Source: an uncultured Bacilli bacterium (lineage in GTDB: Bacteria > Bacillota_I > Bacilli_A > RF39 > UBA660). From it: a stretch of 14,843 bases of DNA. The stretch covers positions 1 through 14,843 of the forward strand of contig CANQHB010000018.1 of NCBI GenBank assembly GCA_947623755.1, read 5' to 3'. This document shows positions 5,825-12,590 of the stretch, piece by piece. Made by a program: the position numbers and the translations under genes. Position 1 is the first letter of the stretch; each line of letters begins with the position of its first letter. The notes beneath the pieces were generated by a model. That model searched no databases and was not told the origin of the DNA. It saw nothing but the letters and a program-made list of their open reading frames with translations.

Positions 5825-7802
5825 AAAAAGAATAGATGAATTAACTAATATTTTAAGACAAGCTAACTATGAGTATTATAATCTTGATAATCCGTCTATT
5901 ACTGACCAAGAATATGACAAATATTTAAGAGAATTAATTAATTTAGAAGAAAAGTATCCAGAATTTAGTGACCCTAATAGCCCAACTAAAAGAGTGGGTG
6001 GGGAAGCAATAGATAAATTTAAAAAAGTTACGCATAAAATTCCAATGATAAGTCTAGCTAATGTGTTTAATGAAGAAGAAATAAGAGAATTTAGTGAGAG
6101 AATAAAGAATGCGGGATTTAAACCAGAATATGTATGTGAACTTAAGATAGATGGGCTAAGTGTTTCTTTACATTATGAACATGGAAAGTTAGTCTTTGCG
6201 GCGACTAGAGGAGATGGAATTACCGGAGAAGATATAACGCATAATGTTAAGACGATTAAAACCGTGCCTTTAGACTTAAAAAGAGATATTGATATAGAAG
6301 TTCGAGGAGAAATCTATATGAATAAAGCAACTTTAGAGAAAATAAATCGGGAAAGAGAAGAAACCGGTGAAGAAAAACTTCAAAATGTCCGAAATGCAGC
6401 GGCGGGTTCCATTAGACAGTTAGACCCTAAGGTCGCGGCGAAAAGACATTTGGATACTTGGATTTATCATTTACCTAATCCCTTAGATTATGGAATAAAA
6501 ACTCATAAAGAAGCTTTGGATTTTATGAAAGAATTAGGATTTAAAGTTAATCCGGATTTTAGACTGGTTAAAAATGAAGATGAAATCATGGAATACATAA
6601 GAGAATATGCGGCAAAAAGAAGTAGTCTTCCTTATGAGATTGATGGGGTAGTTATTAAAGTAAATAATATTGCAATGCAACAGGAATTAGGTTCAACAGT
6701 AAAATATCCAAGATGGGCGACAGCCTATAAATTTCCAGCGGAAGAAGTATTAACAAAATTAAAAGATATTAAATTTACGGTAGGTAGAACGGGACAAATT
6801 ACGCCTAATGCTGTTTTGGACCCAGTCTTAGTGATGGGTTCAACAATTTCTAGAGCAACACTTCATAATGAAGATTATTGTCGGGAGTTAGATTTACGAA
6901 TTGGAGATATAGTCTCAATTAAAAAAGCCGGGGACGTTATTCCGGAGGTAGTAGAACCAAAGTTAGAAAGACGAACTGGGGAAGAAATACCTTTTAAAAT
7001 GATTGATACTTGTCCAATATGTGGTAGTAAGTTAGTAAAAAAAGGAAATGTGGATTATTTTTGTGTAAATCCTGATTGTCCACGGAAAAATATTGAAGGT
7101 TTAATCCATTTTGCGAGTCGAAATGCCATGAATATTGATGGCTTGGGTGACGAAATTATTGAAGACTTTTATAATGAAGGATTTTTAAAAAGTATTCCCG
7201 ATTTTTATAGTTTAAAAAATCACCGAGATGAGATAATTGGCTTGGAAGGTTATGGACATAAAAAAGTTAGTAATTTATTATTAGCAATTGAAGAATCCAA
7301 AAATAATAGCTTAGAACGCCTAATTTTTGGACTAGGTATTGCCGGAATTGGGGCTAAAAATGCTAAACTTTTAGCTAGTACTTATAAAAATATGGAAAAT
7401 TTAAGTAATGCAACATATGATGATTTAACGAGTATTAGAGATATTGGAGAAATATTGGCCCAAAATATTGTTAATTATTTTGCGAATCCGGATAATATTG
7501 AACTTATTAATACTTTAGCCGATATTGGACTTAATATGGAATATAAAGGAAAAGAAATTGCCAAGAATGAAGCCATAACGGATAAGAAATTTGTAATTAC
7601 TGGGACGATTAGTTTTATGAGTCGAGAAGAAATTAAAGCTTTATTAGAATCTTATGGGGGAAAAGCAATCGATAGTGTAAGTAAAAATACGGACGTGGTA
7701 ATTGTCGGTGAGGCACCAGGTAGTAAGTATGAGAAAGCCCAGGCTTTAGGAATAGAAATTTGGGATGAAGCTAAGTTTAAAGAAATTGTAGATAGCTTGT
7801 AA
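5808..7802 (+). CDS. ligA: NAD+-dependent DNA ligase LigA
   Basis: A 664-residue ligase that seals nicks in replication and repair using NAD+. Domain order is complete: Ia domain (about 1-60, with the YYxLDxPxxxDxEYD-like pattern), adenylation domain with catalytic Lys113 in CELKIDG, then ATRGDG, RGEIYM and DGVVIK, the OB fold, a four-cysteine zinc finger (Cys402, 405, 419, 424), helix-hairpin-helix repeats (GLGIAGIGAKNAKLL, TSIRDIGEILAQNI) and a C-terminal BRCT domain (592-664). The length is standard. The start is either of two adjacent ATGs (5808 or 5811). I chose 5808 because AAAGAGA lies ten bases upstream, while the GTG at 5781 would add nine residues not typical of the family. The overlap with the preceding gene suggests translational coupling. 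Confidence 0.95.
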   Translation: MMEEIKKRIDELTNILRQANYEYYNLDNPSITDQEYDKYLRELINLEEKYPEFSDPNSPTKRVGGEAIDKFKKVTHKIPMISLANVFNEEEIREFSERIKNAGFKPEYVCELKIDGLSVSLHYEHGKLVFAATRGDGITGEDITHNVKTIKTVPLDLKRDIDIEVRGEIYMNKATLEKINREREETGEEKLQNVRNAAAGSIRQLDPKVAAKRHLDTWIYHLPNPLDYGIKTHKEALDFMKELGFKVNPDFRLVKNEDEIMEYIREYAAKRSSLPYEIDGVVIKVNNIAMQQELGSTVKYPRWATAYKFPAEEVLTKLKDIKFTVGRTGQITPNAVLDPVLVMGSTISRATLHNEDYCRELDLRIGDIVSIKKAGDVIPEVVEPKLERRTGEEIPFKMIDTCPICGSKLVKKGNVDYFCVNPDCPRKNIEGLIHFASRNAMNIDGLGDEIIEDFYNEGFLKSIPDFYSLKNHRDEIIGLEGYGHKKVSNLLLAIEESKNNSLERLIFGLGIAGIGAKNAKLLASTYKNMENLSNATYDDLTSIRDIGEILAQNIVNYFANPDNIELINTLADIGLNMEYKGKEIAKNEAITDKKFVITGTISFMSREEIKALLESYGGKAIDSVSKNTDVVIVGEAPGSKYEKAQALGIEIWDEAKFKEIVDSL

Positions 7803-7807
7803 GGCTG

Positions 7808-7838
7808 TTTACATTTTTTATTGTAAAATTTTGTAAAA
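7808..7838 (+). repeat. TGTAAA half-sites upstream of the membrane operon
   Basis: TTTACA (7808-7813) is inverted relative to TGTAAA at 7822-7827, and TTGTAAAA repeats directly at 7821-7828 and 7831-7838, exactly ten bases apart. The array sits just upstream of the -35 at 7849. It resembles the TTGTAAA pair before the tandem-HTH gene. Confidence 0.4.
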
Positions 7839-7848
7839 GAATTATAAA

Positions 7849-7887
7849 TTGCGATAATGCATATTTAATGGTATAATGATAAGGAGG
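7849..7887 (+). promoter_or_regulatory. Promoter and ribosome site of the 7895-11276 operon
   Basis: TTGCGA (7849-7854), 17-base spacer, extended -10 TGGTATAAT (7869-7877). The strong ribosome site AAGGAGG (7881-7887) begins only three bases after the -10 box, so the predicted transcript start falls within it. Confidence 0.65.
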
Positions 7888-7894
7888 CGATAAA

Positions 7895-8395
7895 ATGAAA
7901 AAATTAAAAAAATTTTGGCAAGAAAATAGTGTTTTATTAGTTTTATTACTGATATTAATTGCATGTTTAATAGCTATTTCAGTCGTAGTATTTACATATT
8001 TTATAGGAACAAATAATTCAAAATATGGTGATAGATTAGAAGGAATTGAAAATTATCCCTTTAAAGAAGAACAGCAAGATGAACTAGCCGAGCAAATAAA
8101 AGCCGATGAGGCCGTAGATAATGTTCAGGTGGAGACAAGTGGCAAAAGAATCATTGTAACAATTAAATTTAAAGGGGGAACGATGTTAGAAGACGCTAAA
8201 AGTAAAGCTTTGTCTTCCTTAGAATTAATCGATGAAAAATTATTAACATTCTATGACGTTGAATATCAAATTGAAGCGCCAGCTACAGATAACATGGAAG
8301 GATTCAAATTAGCGGGGTCACATAATGTTAAAGGAACTGGTGGAATAGTTTGGGTTAATAATCAAGAAAAACAGGACGAGGCAGAAGAAAAGTAG
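7895..8395 (+). CDS. Small single-pass membrane protein of unknown function
   Basis: This 166-residue protein has a basic start (MKKLKKFWQ), one transmembrane helix (about 13-38) and an extracytoplasmic domain. The domain seems to have a beta-alpha-beta arrangement: strand VDNVQVETSGKRIIVTIKFK (74-93), helix around 98-114, strand FYDVEYQIEA (119-128). A Gly/Trp-containing segment (GSHNVKGTGGIVWVNN) and an acidic, Gln/Glu-rich tail follow. No catalytic motif or lipobox is seen. In Bacillus the gene after ligA is camS, but no resemblance is apparent. It is the first gene of an operon with the sensor-like protein (6-base gap) and the YihY-type protein, so a partner role at the membrane is possible. 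I do not recognise a family. Confidence 0.8.
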   Translation: MKKLKKFWQENSVLLVLLLILIACLIAISVVVFTYFIGTNNSKYGDRLEGIENYPFKEEQQDELAEQIKADEAVDNVQVETSGKRIIVTIKFKGGTMLEDAKSKALSSLELIDEKLLTFYDVEYQIEAPATDNMEGFKLAGSHNVKGTGGIVWVNNQEKQDEAEEK

Positions 8396-8401
8396 GTTTT
8401 T

Positions 8402-10435
8402 ATGAAAAATAAAAAAAGTGTTTTCATTACAATAGGAGTAATTATTCTATTAGTAATTGGAGGTTTAATAACTTATAATATTTTAACAGATAAAAATAAG
8501 TTAACAAATGAAGAAAAAAAATGGATTAATAGTAATATTAATAATGTTCTTAATATTAATGTAATAAATGACGTTAATATATTTGGAAAAACCGGGTCAG
8601 GAGTTTTTTATGATTTTATTAATGACATAGAGCTCGAATACAAATTACAACTTAATCCCGTTACGTTTAATTATGGCGAAAAAGTTGAAGGTTTAACTTT
8701 AGGGGTTAAAAATGAAATAAGTGATTTTGATAAAATATTTTATCAGGACCACTATGTTTTAGTGGGAAAATCCGCCGATACAGTAATTGATTATGAGTGG
8801 TATAGTGGGAAAAAAATTGGGGTTATAAGTGCCGAACTTAATTACGTTAAGAATTTTTTTCAAAATAAAGAAGAAATAGCTTTTAATGGCTATGATAATC
8901 GGGAACTTTTATTAGAAGCTTTTGATAAGAGTGAAGAAATTAATTATATGATTGTACCTCTTACAGTATATTTAGATGAAATTTTAAGTAAAGATTATAG
9001 TATTTTACACCATTTATCAGATATTAAATTTAATTATGTTATAAGTAAAGACTCTAATCCTCTTAGTGAAATTATTAGTAAATTTTATAATAATTGGCAA
9101 AAAGATAATTTAGAACAATATCGATATAGAGCCGAATTTGCGTTATTTACTAGTTCTTTAGGGATAACGGATACAGATATTGATGCTTTAAGAAGTGTAA
9201 CTTATAAATATGGTTTAGTTAATAATAGCCCTTATGAAGTGTTAATGAGTGGTAACTATGGAGGAATAGTTGCTATGTATTTGTATGATTTTAGTAACTT
9301 TAGTGGAGTAGAATTTGATTATACTAAATATAGTAATTTAACTAAATTTAATAAAGCAATTAATAATGGAAAAGTAGATTTATACTTTGATTATTATAAT
9401 ATTCAGAATAATTATAATACGATAAATTCTAAGATACTTATGGAATATAGTGTTGTTGCTAATAGTAAAAATGGGTTAGTTGTTAATTCCATTAATAGTT
9501 TAGCTGGGGAAGAAGTATATGTAGAAAATGGTAGTAAAATCCAGGAGTATTTAAGTAAAATAAATGGGATTAAGATAAAAACATATGAAAGCGAAAAAGA
9601 TTTAAAGAAATTAAATAAAAAGAATGCCATTATTGTAATTGATAAAAATATTTTTAATCTATATTCTAAAGATAAACTTTCTAATTATACAGAAAGATAT
9701 AGTGATACAATTAATTTAGAATATAATTTTAAAGCGAAAAATAATGATGCTTTTTATAAGTTATTTAGTAAATATATTACTTGTTTAGATAGTAGAGAAA
9801 TGATTTATAAGGGAATGTATTCCCATAGTTTAACAGTTAAAACAGGTAGTTTATTAGGAACTATTGCTATTTATATTTTAATTACAATTGGGGTGTTTGC
9901 TTTGTTATTCTTAGTTTTTTATAAGAATAGTAAAAAAATTAAAGTAGCAAAGAAAATAAAGAGAGAAAATAAAATTAAGTTTGTTGACCAACTTACTAGT
10001 TTAAAAAATAGAAATTATCTTAATGAATATATAAATAATTGGAATAATAATACGATTTATCCTCAAACAATGATTGTAATTGATTTAAATAATGTGCAAT
10101 TTATTAATGATACTTTAGGATATGAAGAAGGAGATAAGCAAATTAGAGCCGCGGCGAATATCCTTATTAAAACTCAGTTAGATAATAGTGATATTATGCG
10201 AACTGATGGAAATGAATTTTTAGTATATTTAGTGGGATATACCCAAAAACAAGTGACAAATTATATTCATAAATTAAATAAAGAATTTAAAAAATTACCA
10301 TATGAATATGGGGCAGAGTTTGGTTATTCAATGATTACGGATAGTATAAAGACGATAGAAGACGCAATATTAGAAGCAACAGATGAAATGAAGAATCAAA
10401 AGAAGAAAACTCTGGAGGAAGAAAATGAAGGATAG
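8402..10435 (+). CDS. Membrane protein with solute-binding-like domains and a degenerate GGDEF domain
   Basis: A 677-residue protein: N-terminal membrane helix (8-28), a long extracytoplasmic region, a second helix (484-507) and a C-terminal cytoplasmic GGDEF fold (about 528-665). The outer region looks like two consecutive type-3 solute-binding-like modules (about 50-250 and 265-475). YKYGLVNNSPYEVLMSG and KFNKAINNGKVDLYFDYYN recall the ligand-domain patterns of the second. The GGDEF fold keeps DQLTSLKNRNYL, FINDTLGYEEGD and the RTDGNEFLVY strand. However, the signature is DGNEF (602-606) instead of GG(D/E)EF, DLNNVQ replaces DxDxFK, and no RxxD inhibitory site precedes it. Cyclase activity is therefore doubtful, and a nucleotide-binding or regulatory role is more likely. 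The ribosome site AGTAGG overlaps the preceding stop. It overlaps the YihY gene by 11 bases. Confidence 0.82.
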   Translation: MKNKKSVFITIGVIILLVIGGLITYNILTDKNKLTNEEKKWINSNINNVLNINVINDVNIFGKTGSGVFYDFINDIELEYKLQLNPVTFNYGEKVEGLTLGVKNEISDFDKIFYQDHYVLVGKSADTVIDYEWYSGKKIGVISAELNYVKNFFQNKEEIAFNGYDNRELLLEAFDKSEEINYMIVPLTVYLDEILSKDYSILHHLSDIKFNYVISKDSNPLSEIISKFYNNWQKDNLEQYRYRAEFALFTSSLGITDTDIDALRSVTYKYGLVNNSPYEVLMSGNYGGIVAMYLYDFSNFSGVEFDYTKYSNLTKFNKAINNGKVDLYFDYYNIQNNYNTINSKILMEYSVVANSKNGLVVNSINSLAGEEVYVENGSKIQEYLSKINGIKIKTYESEKDLKKLNKKNAIIVIDKNIFNLYSKDKLSNYTERYSDTINLEYNFKAKNNDAFYKLFSKYITCLDSREMIYKGMYSHSLTVKTGSLLGTIAIYILITIGVFALLFLVFYKNSKKIKVAKKIKRENKIKFVDQLTSLKNRNYLNEYINNWNNNTIYPQTMIVIDLNNVQFINDTLGYEEGDKQIRAAANILIKTQLDNSDIMRTDGNEFLVYLVGYTQKQVTNYIHKLNKEFKKLPYEYGAEFGYSMITDSIKTIEDAILEATDEMKNQKKKTLEEENEG

Positions 10436-11276
10436 ATTAAAAAGGGGAGCTAGTAATTTCTTTAAAACAATTAAAAGACCAGAAATGGAGATATTACCAG
10501 GACATTTGGCATTTTCTTTTGTTTTGTCAATTGTACCGACCCTTACAATTCTCACATATTTAGCTTCAGTATTTCATTTGTCATTAGATTTCATTACCGA
10601 TTTTATGGCTCAGGCTTTTAGTGTCGATTTTGCTAATATGCTTTTGGGAGTTAATATGGTTGTGAAAGCGGACGTAAATTTCTTTGTAACATTAATAATT
10701 GCCTATGTTATTGCTAGTAATGGGGCGGCCTCTTTAATAGTTAGTTCGAATACGATATATGGAATTAAAAATGCCGGGTTTTTTAAAAGAAGATTAAAAG
10801 CGATATTTATGGTTTTAATAATTATTTTATTATTTATCTTTTTATTAATATTTGGAGTATTTGGGAATAAAATTATTGAAATGTTTCAACTTATGGATAT
10901 TAGTCAGAAGTTAATTACGAATATAACTTTAGTAATAAGTGTCCTTAGAGGACCTATTTCATGGTTTATTATTTTCTTGTTTATTAAAATATTATTTACG
11001 ATGGCTCCCGATAAGAAAATACCTAGTAAAGAAGTTAATAAAGGAGCTATATTTACAACCGTTGGTTTAGTCGTAGTAACCTATTTATATTCCTTATATA
11101 CGACTAACTTTGCAGAGTATGACGTCTTTTATGGAAATTTAGCAAGTATTGTAGTTCTCATGATTTGGTTTTATTTACTTTCCATTATCTTTACAATTGG
11201 ACTTGCCTTAAATTATCGGGAAGAAGTAATAACTTTAGAGAAAACCGCCAAAATGGAAGTTGTAAAAGAAGAGTAA
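10425..11276 (+). CDS. YihY/BrkB family inner-membrane protein
   Basis: A 283-residue polytopic protein with about six membrane helices (29-50, 86-108, 125-147, 165-192, 207-228, 238-263). Family hallmarks are the early ILPGHLAFSFVLSIVPTLT segment, the central ASNGAASLIVSSNTIYGIK and the C-terminal YGNLASIVVLMIWFYLLS with following GLALN. The family (once mislabelled RNase BN) has no settled function; envelope-related roles are suspected. The ribosome site GGAGG (10414-10418) is six bases before the ATG and lies inside the preceding gene, an 11-base overlap consistent with coupled translation. The last codons form the left arm of the terminator. It is slightly short for the family, with both termini small. 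Family assignment is firm; function is unknown. Confidence 0.9.
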   Translation: MKDRLKRGASNFFKTIKRPEMEILPGHLAFSFVLSIVPTLTILTYLASVFHLSLDFITDFMAQAFSVDFANMLLGVNMVVKADVNFFVTLIIAYVIASNGAASLIVSSNTIYGIKNAGFFKRRLKAIFMVLIIILLFIFLLIFGVFGNKIIEMFQLMDISQKLITNITLVISVLRGPISWFIIFLFIKILFTMAPDKKIPSKEVNKGAIFTTVGLVVVTYLYSLYTTNFAEYDVFYGNLASIVVLMIWFYLLSIIFTIGLALNYREEVITLEKTAKMEVVKEE

Positions 11277-11288
11277 ATCTTCTTTTTT
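11264..11288 (+). terminator. Intrinsic terminator overlapping the YihY stop codon
   Basis: AAAAGAAGA (11264-11272) pairs perfectly with TCTTCTTTT (11278-11286) around the loop GTAAA, and a run of six T (11283-11288) follows the last C. The stop codon lies in the loop, so the stem includes the last coding bases. Confidence 0.75.
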
Positions 11289-11302
11289 GGTGGCAATTAA
11301 AT

Positions 11303-11355
11303 TTGACATAAGAAATATATTATGGTATAATACCGACTGTTGTGTTCAAAGGGGG
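11303..11355 (+). promoter_or_regulatory. Strong promoter and ribosome site of the SleB-like gene
   Basis: TTGACA (11303-11308), 17-base spacer, TATAAT (11326-11331) with an extended TGG before it: a perfect consensus. AAAGGGGG (11348-11355) is the ribosome site, eight bases before the ATG at 11364. The in-frame TTG at 11340 precedes this site and is not the start. Confidence 0.85.
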
Positions 11356-11363
11356 AATTACAA

Positions 11364-12482
11364 ATGAACTTTAAAGATTACGTCGATATTTTTAGTAGTA
11401 AAAATGATTTAGTACAAATTAAAAATATGTTAAAAAGAAAAGAAAATTTTAAAAAAGTTTCTTGTGGTGTTTTAGCACTTTATTTAACATTAAGTGGGAT
11501 TAGTTTAAAGTCTAGTAAAGTAGATAATAATGCTAAAAATATGACTAAAAATGCGCCAGTTAGTATGAGTACAGATGAAAGACTTGCGGCTCTTAATGAC
11601 CTTATGAGTGACGGTAATCTCCCTCAACTTTATAATAGCATTTTATTTCAATCAAGATTAGAGACTTTTATTAATGATGAGGTATCGGTTTCAAGTTTTG
11701 ATGCCAAAATCAATGCCAGAATTAGATTAGAAGAAAGATTAAAGAAAATTAATGAAAATAAAGAAGTAGAACCAGAAGAACCAGAAGAACCGGAATTTAA
11801 TTTTGATGATTTAACTATTTTAGAAAAGCAAGATTATATATTAAATACTTATAATATTAATTATTTAGATTTAGTTAATGCCGTGACAGTGCCAGTTAAT
11901 TCGAAATATGTAGATTATACAGGCGCAGAGGCGTTAAAAGTTAGAACGGATTTTGGAGAAATTAAAGATTTATTTCAAAAACTTACCGAAGAAAAATTAA
12001 ATTATGTATTAAAAAGAAGAAATTTAACTTATGAAGAATTTTGTGTTTTTGCCCAAACAGTTTTAGGAGAAACGGGTGGTTATTTATATGATGAAGCTTA
12101 TATAAATGCAAACTCCGTTCATAATAGAACCGAATATCCGAAATGGGTCGATAGTGTTAATAAAAAGTTCTTTGATGGAGCAGGTTATAGTTTATATTAC
12201 CAAATTACAGCTTCCGGACAATATTCAGTTTACTTAGGAGGTACTTATAAGAAGTTTAGCAATTTAACTGATTATATTGGTTATTATGCAATACTTGATT
12301 ATTTAGTAACCGAAGAAAATAAAACTAATTATGCGTCATTTAATTATAATGGAAGTGGAGCTGGGAAACAATTAGTACCGGGTGGTAATGAATATTATGA
12401 TTCTTTAGATGAGCAAGTAAGAGTAGCAAATCCTACGTTAGTCGAGGTTGAAGAAGAACCATTAAAATTAGAATTAAAATAA
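11364..12482 (+). CDS. Membrane-anchored SleB/CwlJ-like cell-wall hydrolase
   Basis: This 372-residue protein has a 30-residue basic N-terminal segment, a signal-anchor helix (about 31-49), a low-complexity linker with EPEEPEEPE (136-144) and a C-terminal domain (about 216-345). The domain resembles the Hydrolase_2 (SleB) family. FAQTVLGETGG gives the expected catalytic glutamate (E236), AYINANSVHNRTEYP matches the AvaaVilNRv..yP pattern, and ITASGQYSVYLGGTY matches the 'GqFs.y' region. SleB enzymes are lytic transglycosylases that cut peptidoglycan glycan strands. Here the context is envelope genes with no sporulation gene in view, so a vegetative wall-remodelling role is more likely than cortex lysis. 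It is a single gene with its own consensus promoter and terminator, hinting at high expression. The assignment is by pattern only and divergent. Confidence 0.7.
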   Translation: MNFKDYVDIFSSKNDLVQIKNMLKRKENFKKVSCGVLALYLTLSGISLKSSKVDNNAKNMTKNAPVSMSTDERLAALNDLMSDGNLPQLYNSILFQSRLETFINDEVSVSSFDAKINARIRLEERLKKINENKEVEPEEPEEPEFNFDDLTILEKQDYILNTYNINYLDLVNAVTVPVNSKYVDYTGAEALKVRTDFGEIKDLFQKLTEEKLNYVLKRRNLTYEEFCVFAQTVLGETGGYLYDEAYINANSVHNRTEYPKWVDSVNKKFFDGAGYSLYYQITASGQYSVYLGGTYKKFSNLTDYIGYYAILDYLVTEENKTNYASFNYNGSGAGKQLVPGGNEYYDSLDEQVRVANPTLVEVEEEPLKLELK

Positions 12483-12489
12483 AATTATT

Positions 12490-12514
12490 ACTAGCCTTAA
12501 ATGGCTAGTTTTTT
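12490..12514 (+). terminator. Intrinsic terminator after the SleB-like gene
   Basis: ACTAGCC (12490-12496) pairs with GGCTAGT (12503-12509) around TTAAAT, followed by a T run to 12514. It is a textbook stem-loop. Confidence 0.9.
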
Positions 12515-12525
12515 GTTATAAAAGG

Positions 12526-12577
12526 TTGATTTTTAGTTTTCTTTAAGTTATAATGAGATTAATAATAGTAAAAGGGG
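12526..12577 (+). promoter_or_regulatory. Promoter and possible ribosome site of the proline-rich membrane protein gene
   Basis: TTGATT (12526-12531), 17-base spacer, TATAAT (12549-12554). The purine stretch AAAGGGG (12571-12577) is thirteen bases from the ATG, further than usual; GAAGAAG (12582-12588) is closer but weaker, so initiation may be modest. Confidence 0.7.
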
Positions 12578-12590
12578 CTCTGAAGAAGTT

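Noticed and set aside
7808..7827. Terminator after ligA from the TTTACA/TGTAAA inverted repeat
   Set aside because: Six weak pairs with the T run in the loop instead of after the stem; more likely part of a regulatory repeat or chance.
9412..9630. 72-codon open frame on the reverse strand
   Set aside because: Lies wholly inside the sensor-like gene, has no ribosome site, and its Phe/Leu-rich sequence is what the antisense of Lys/Asn-rich codons gives.
10370..10555. 61-codon open frame on the reverse strand
   Set aside because: Antisense to the junction of two well-supported overlapping genes; no promoter or ribosome site and no recognisable protein features.
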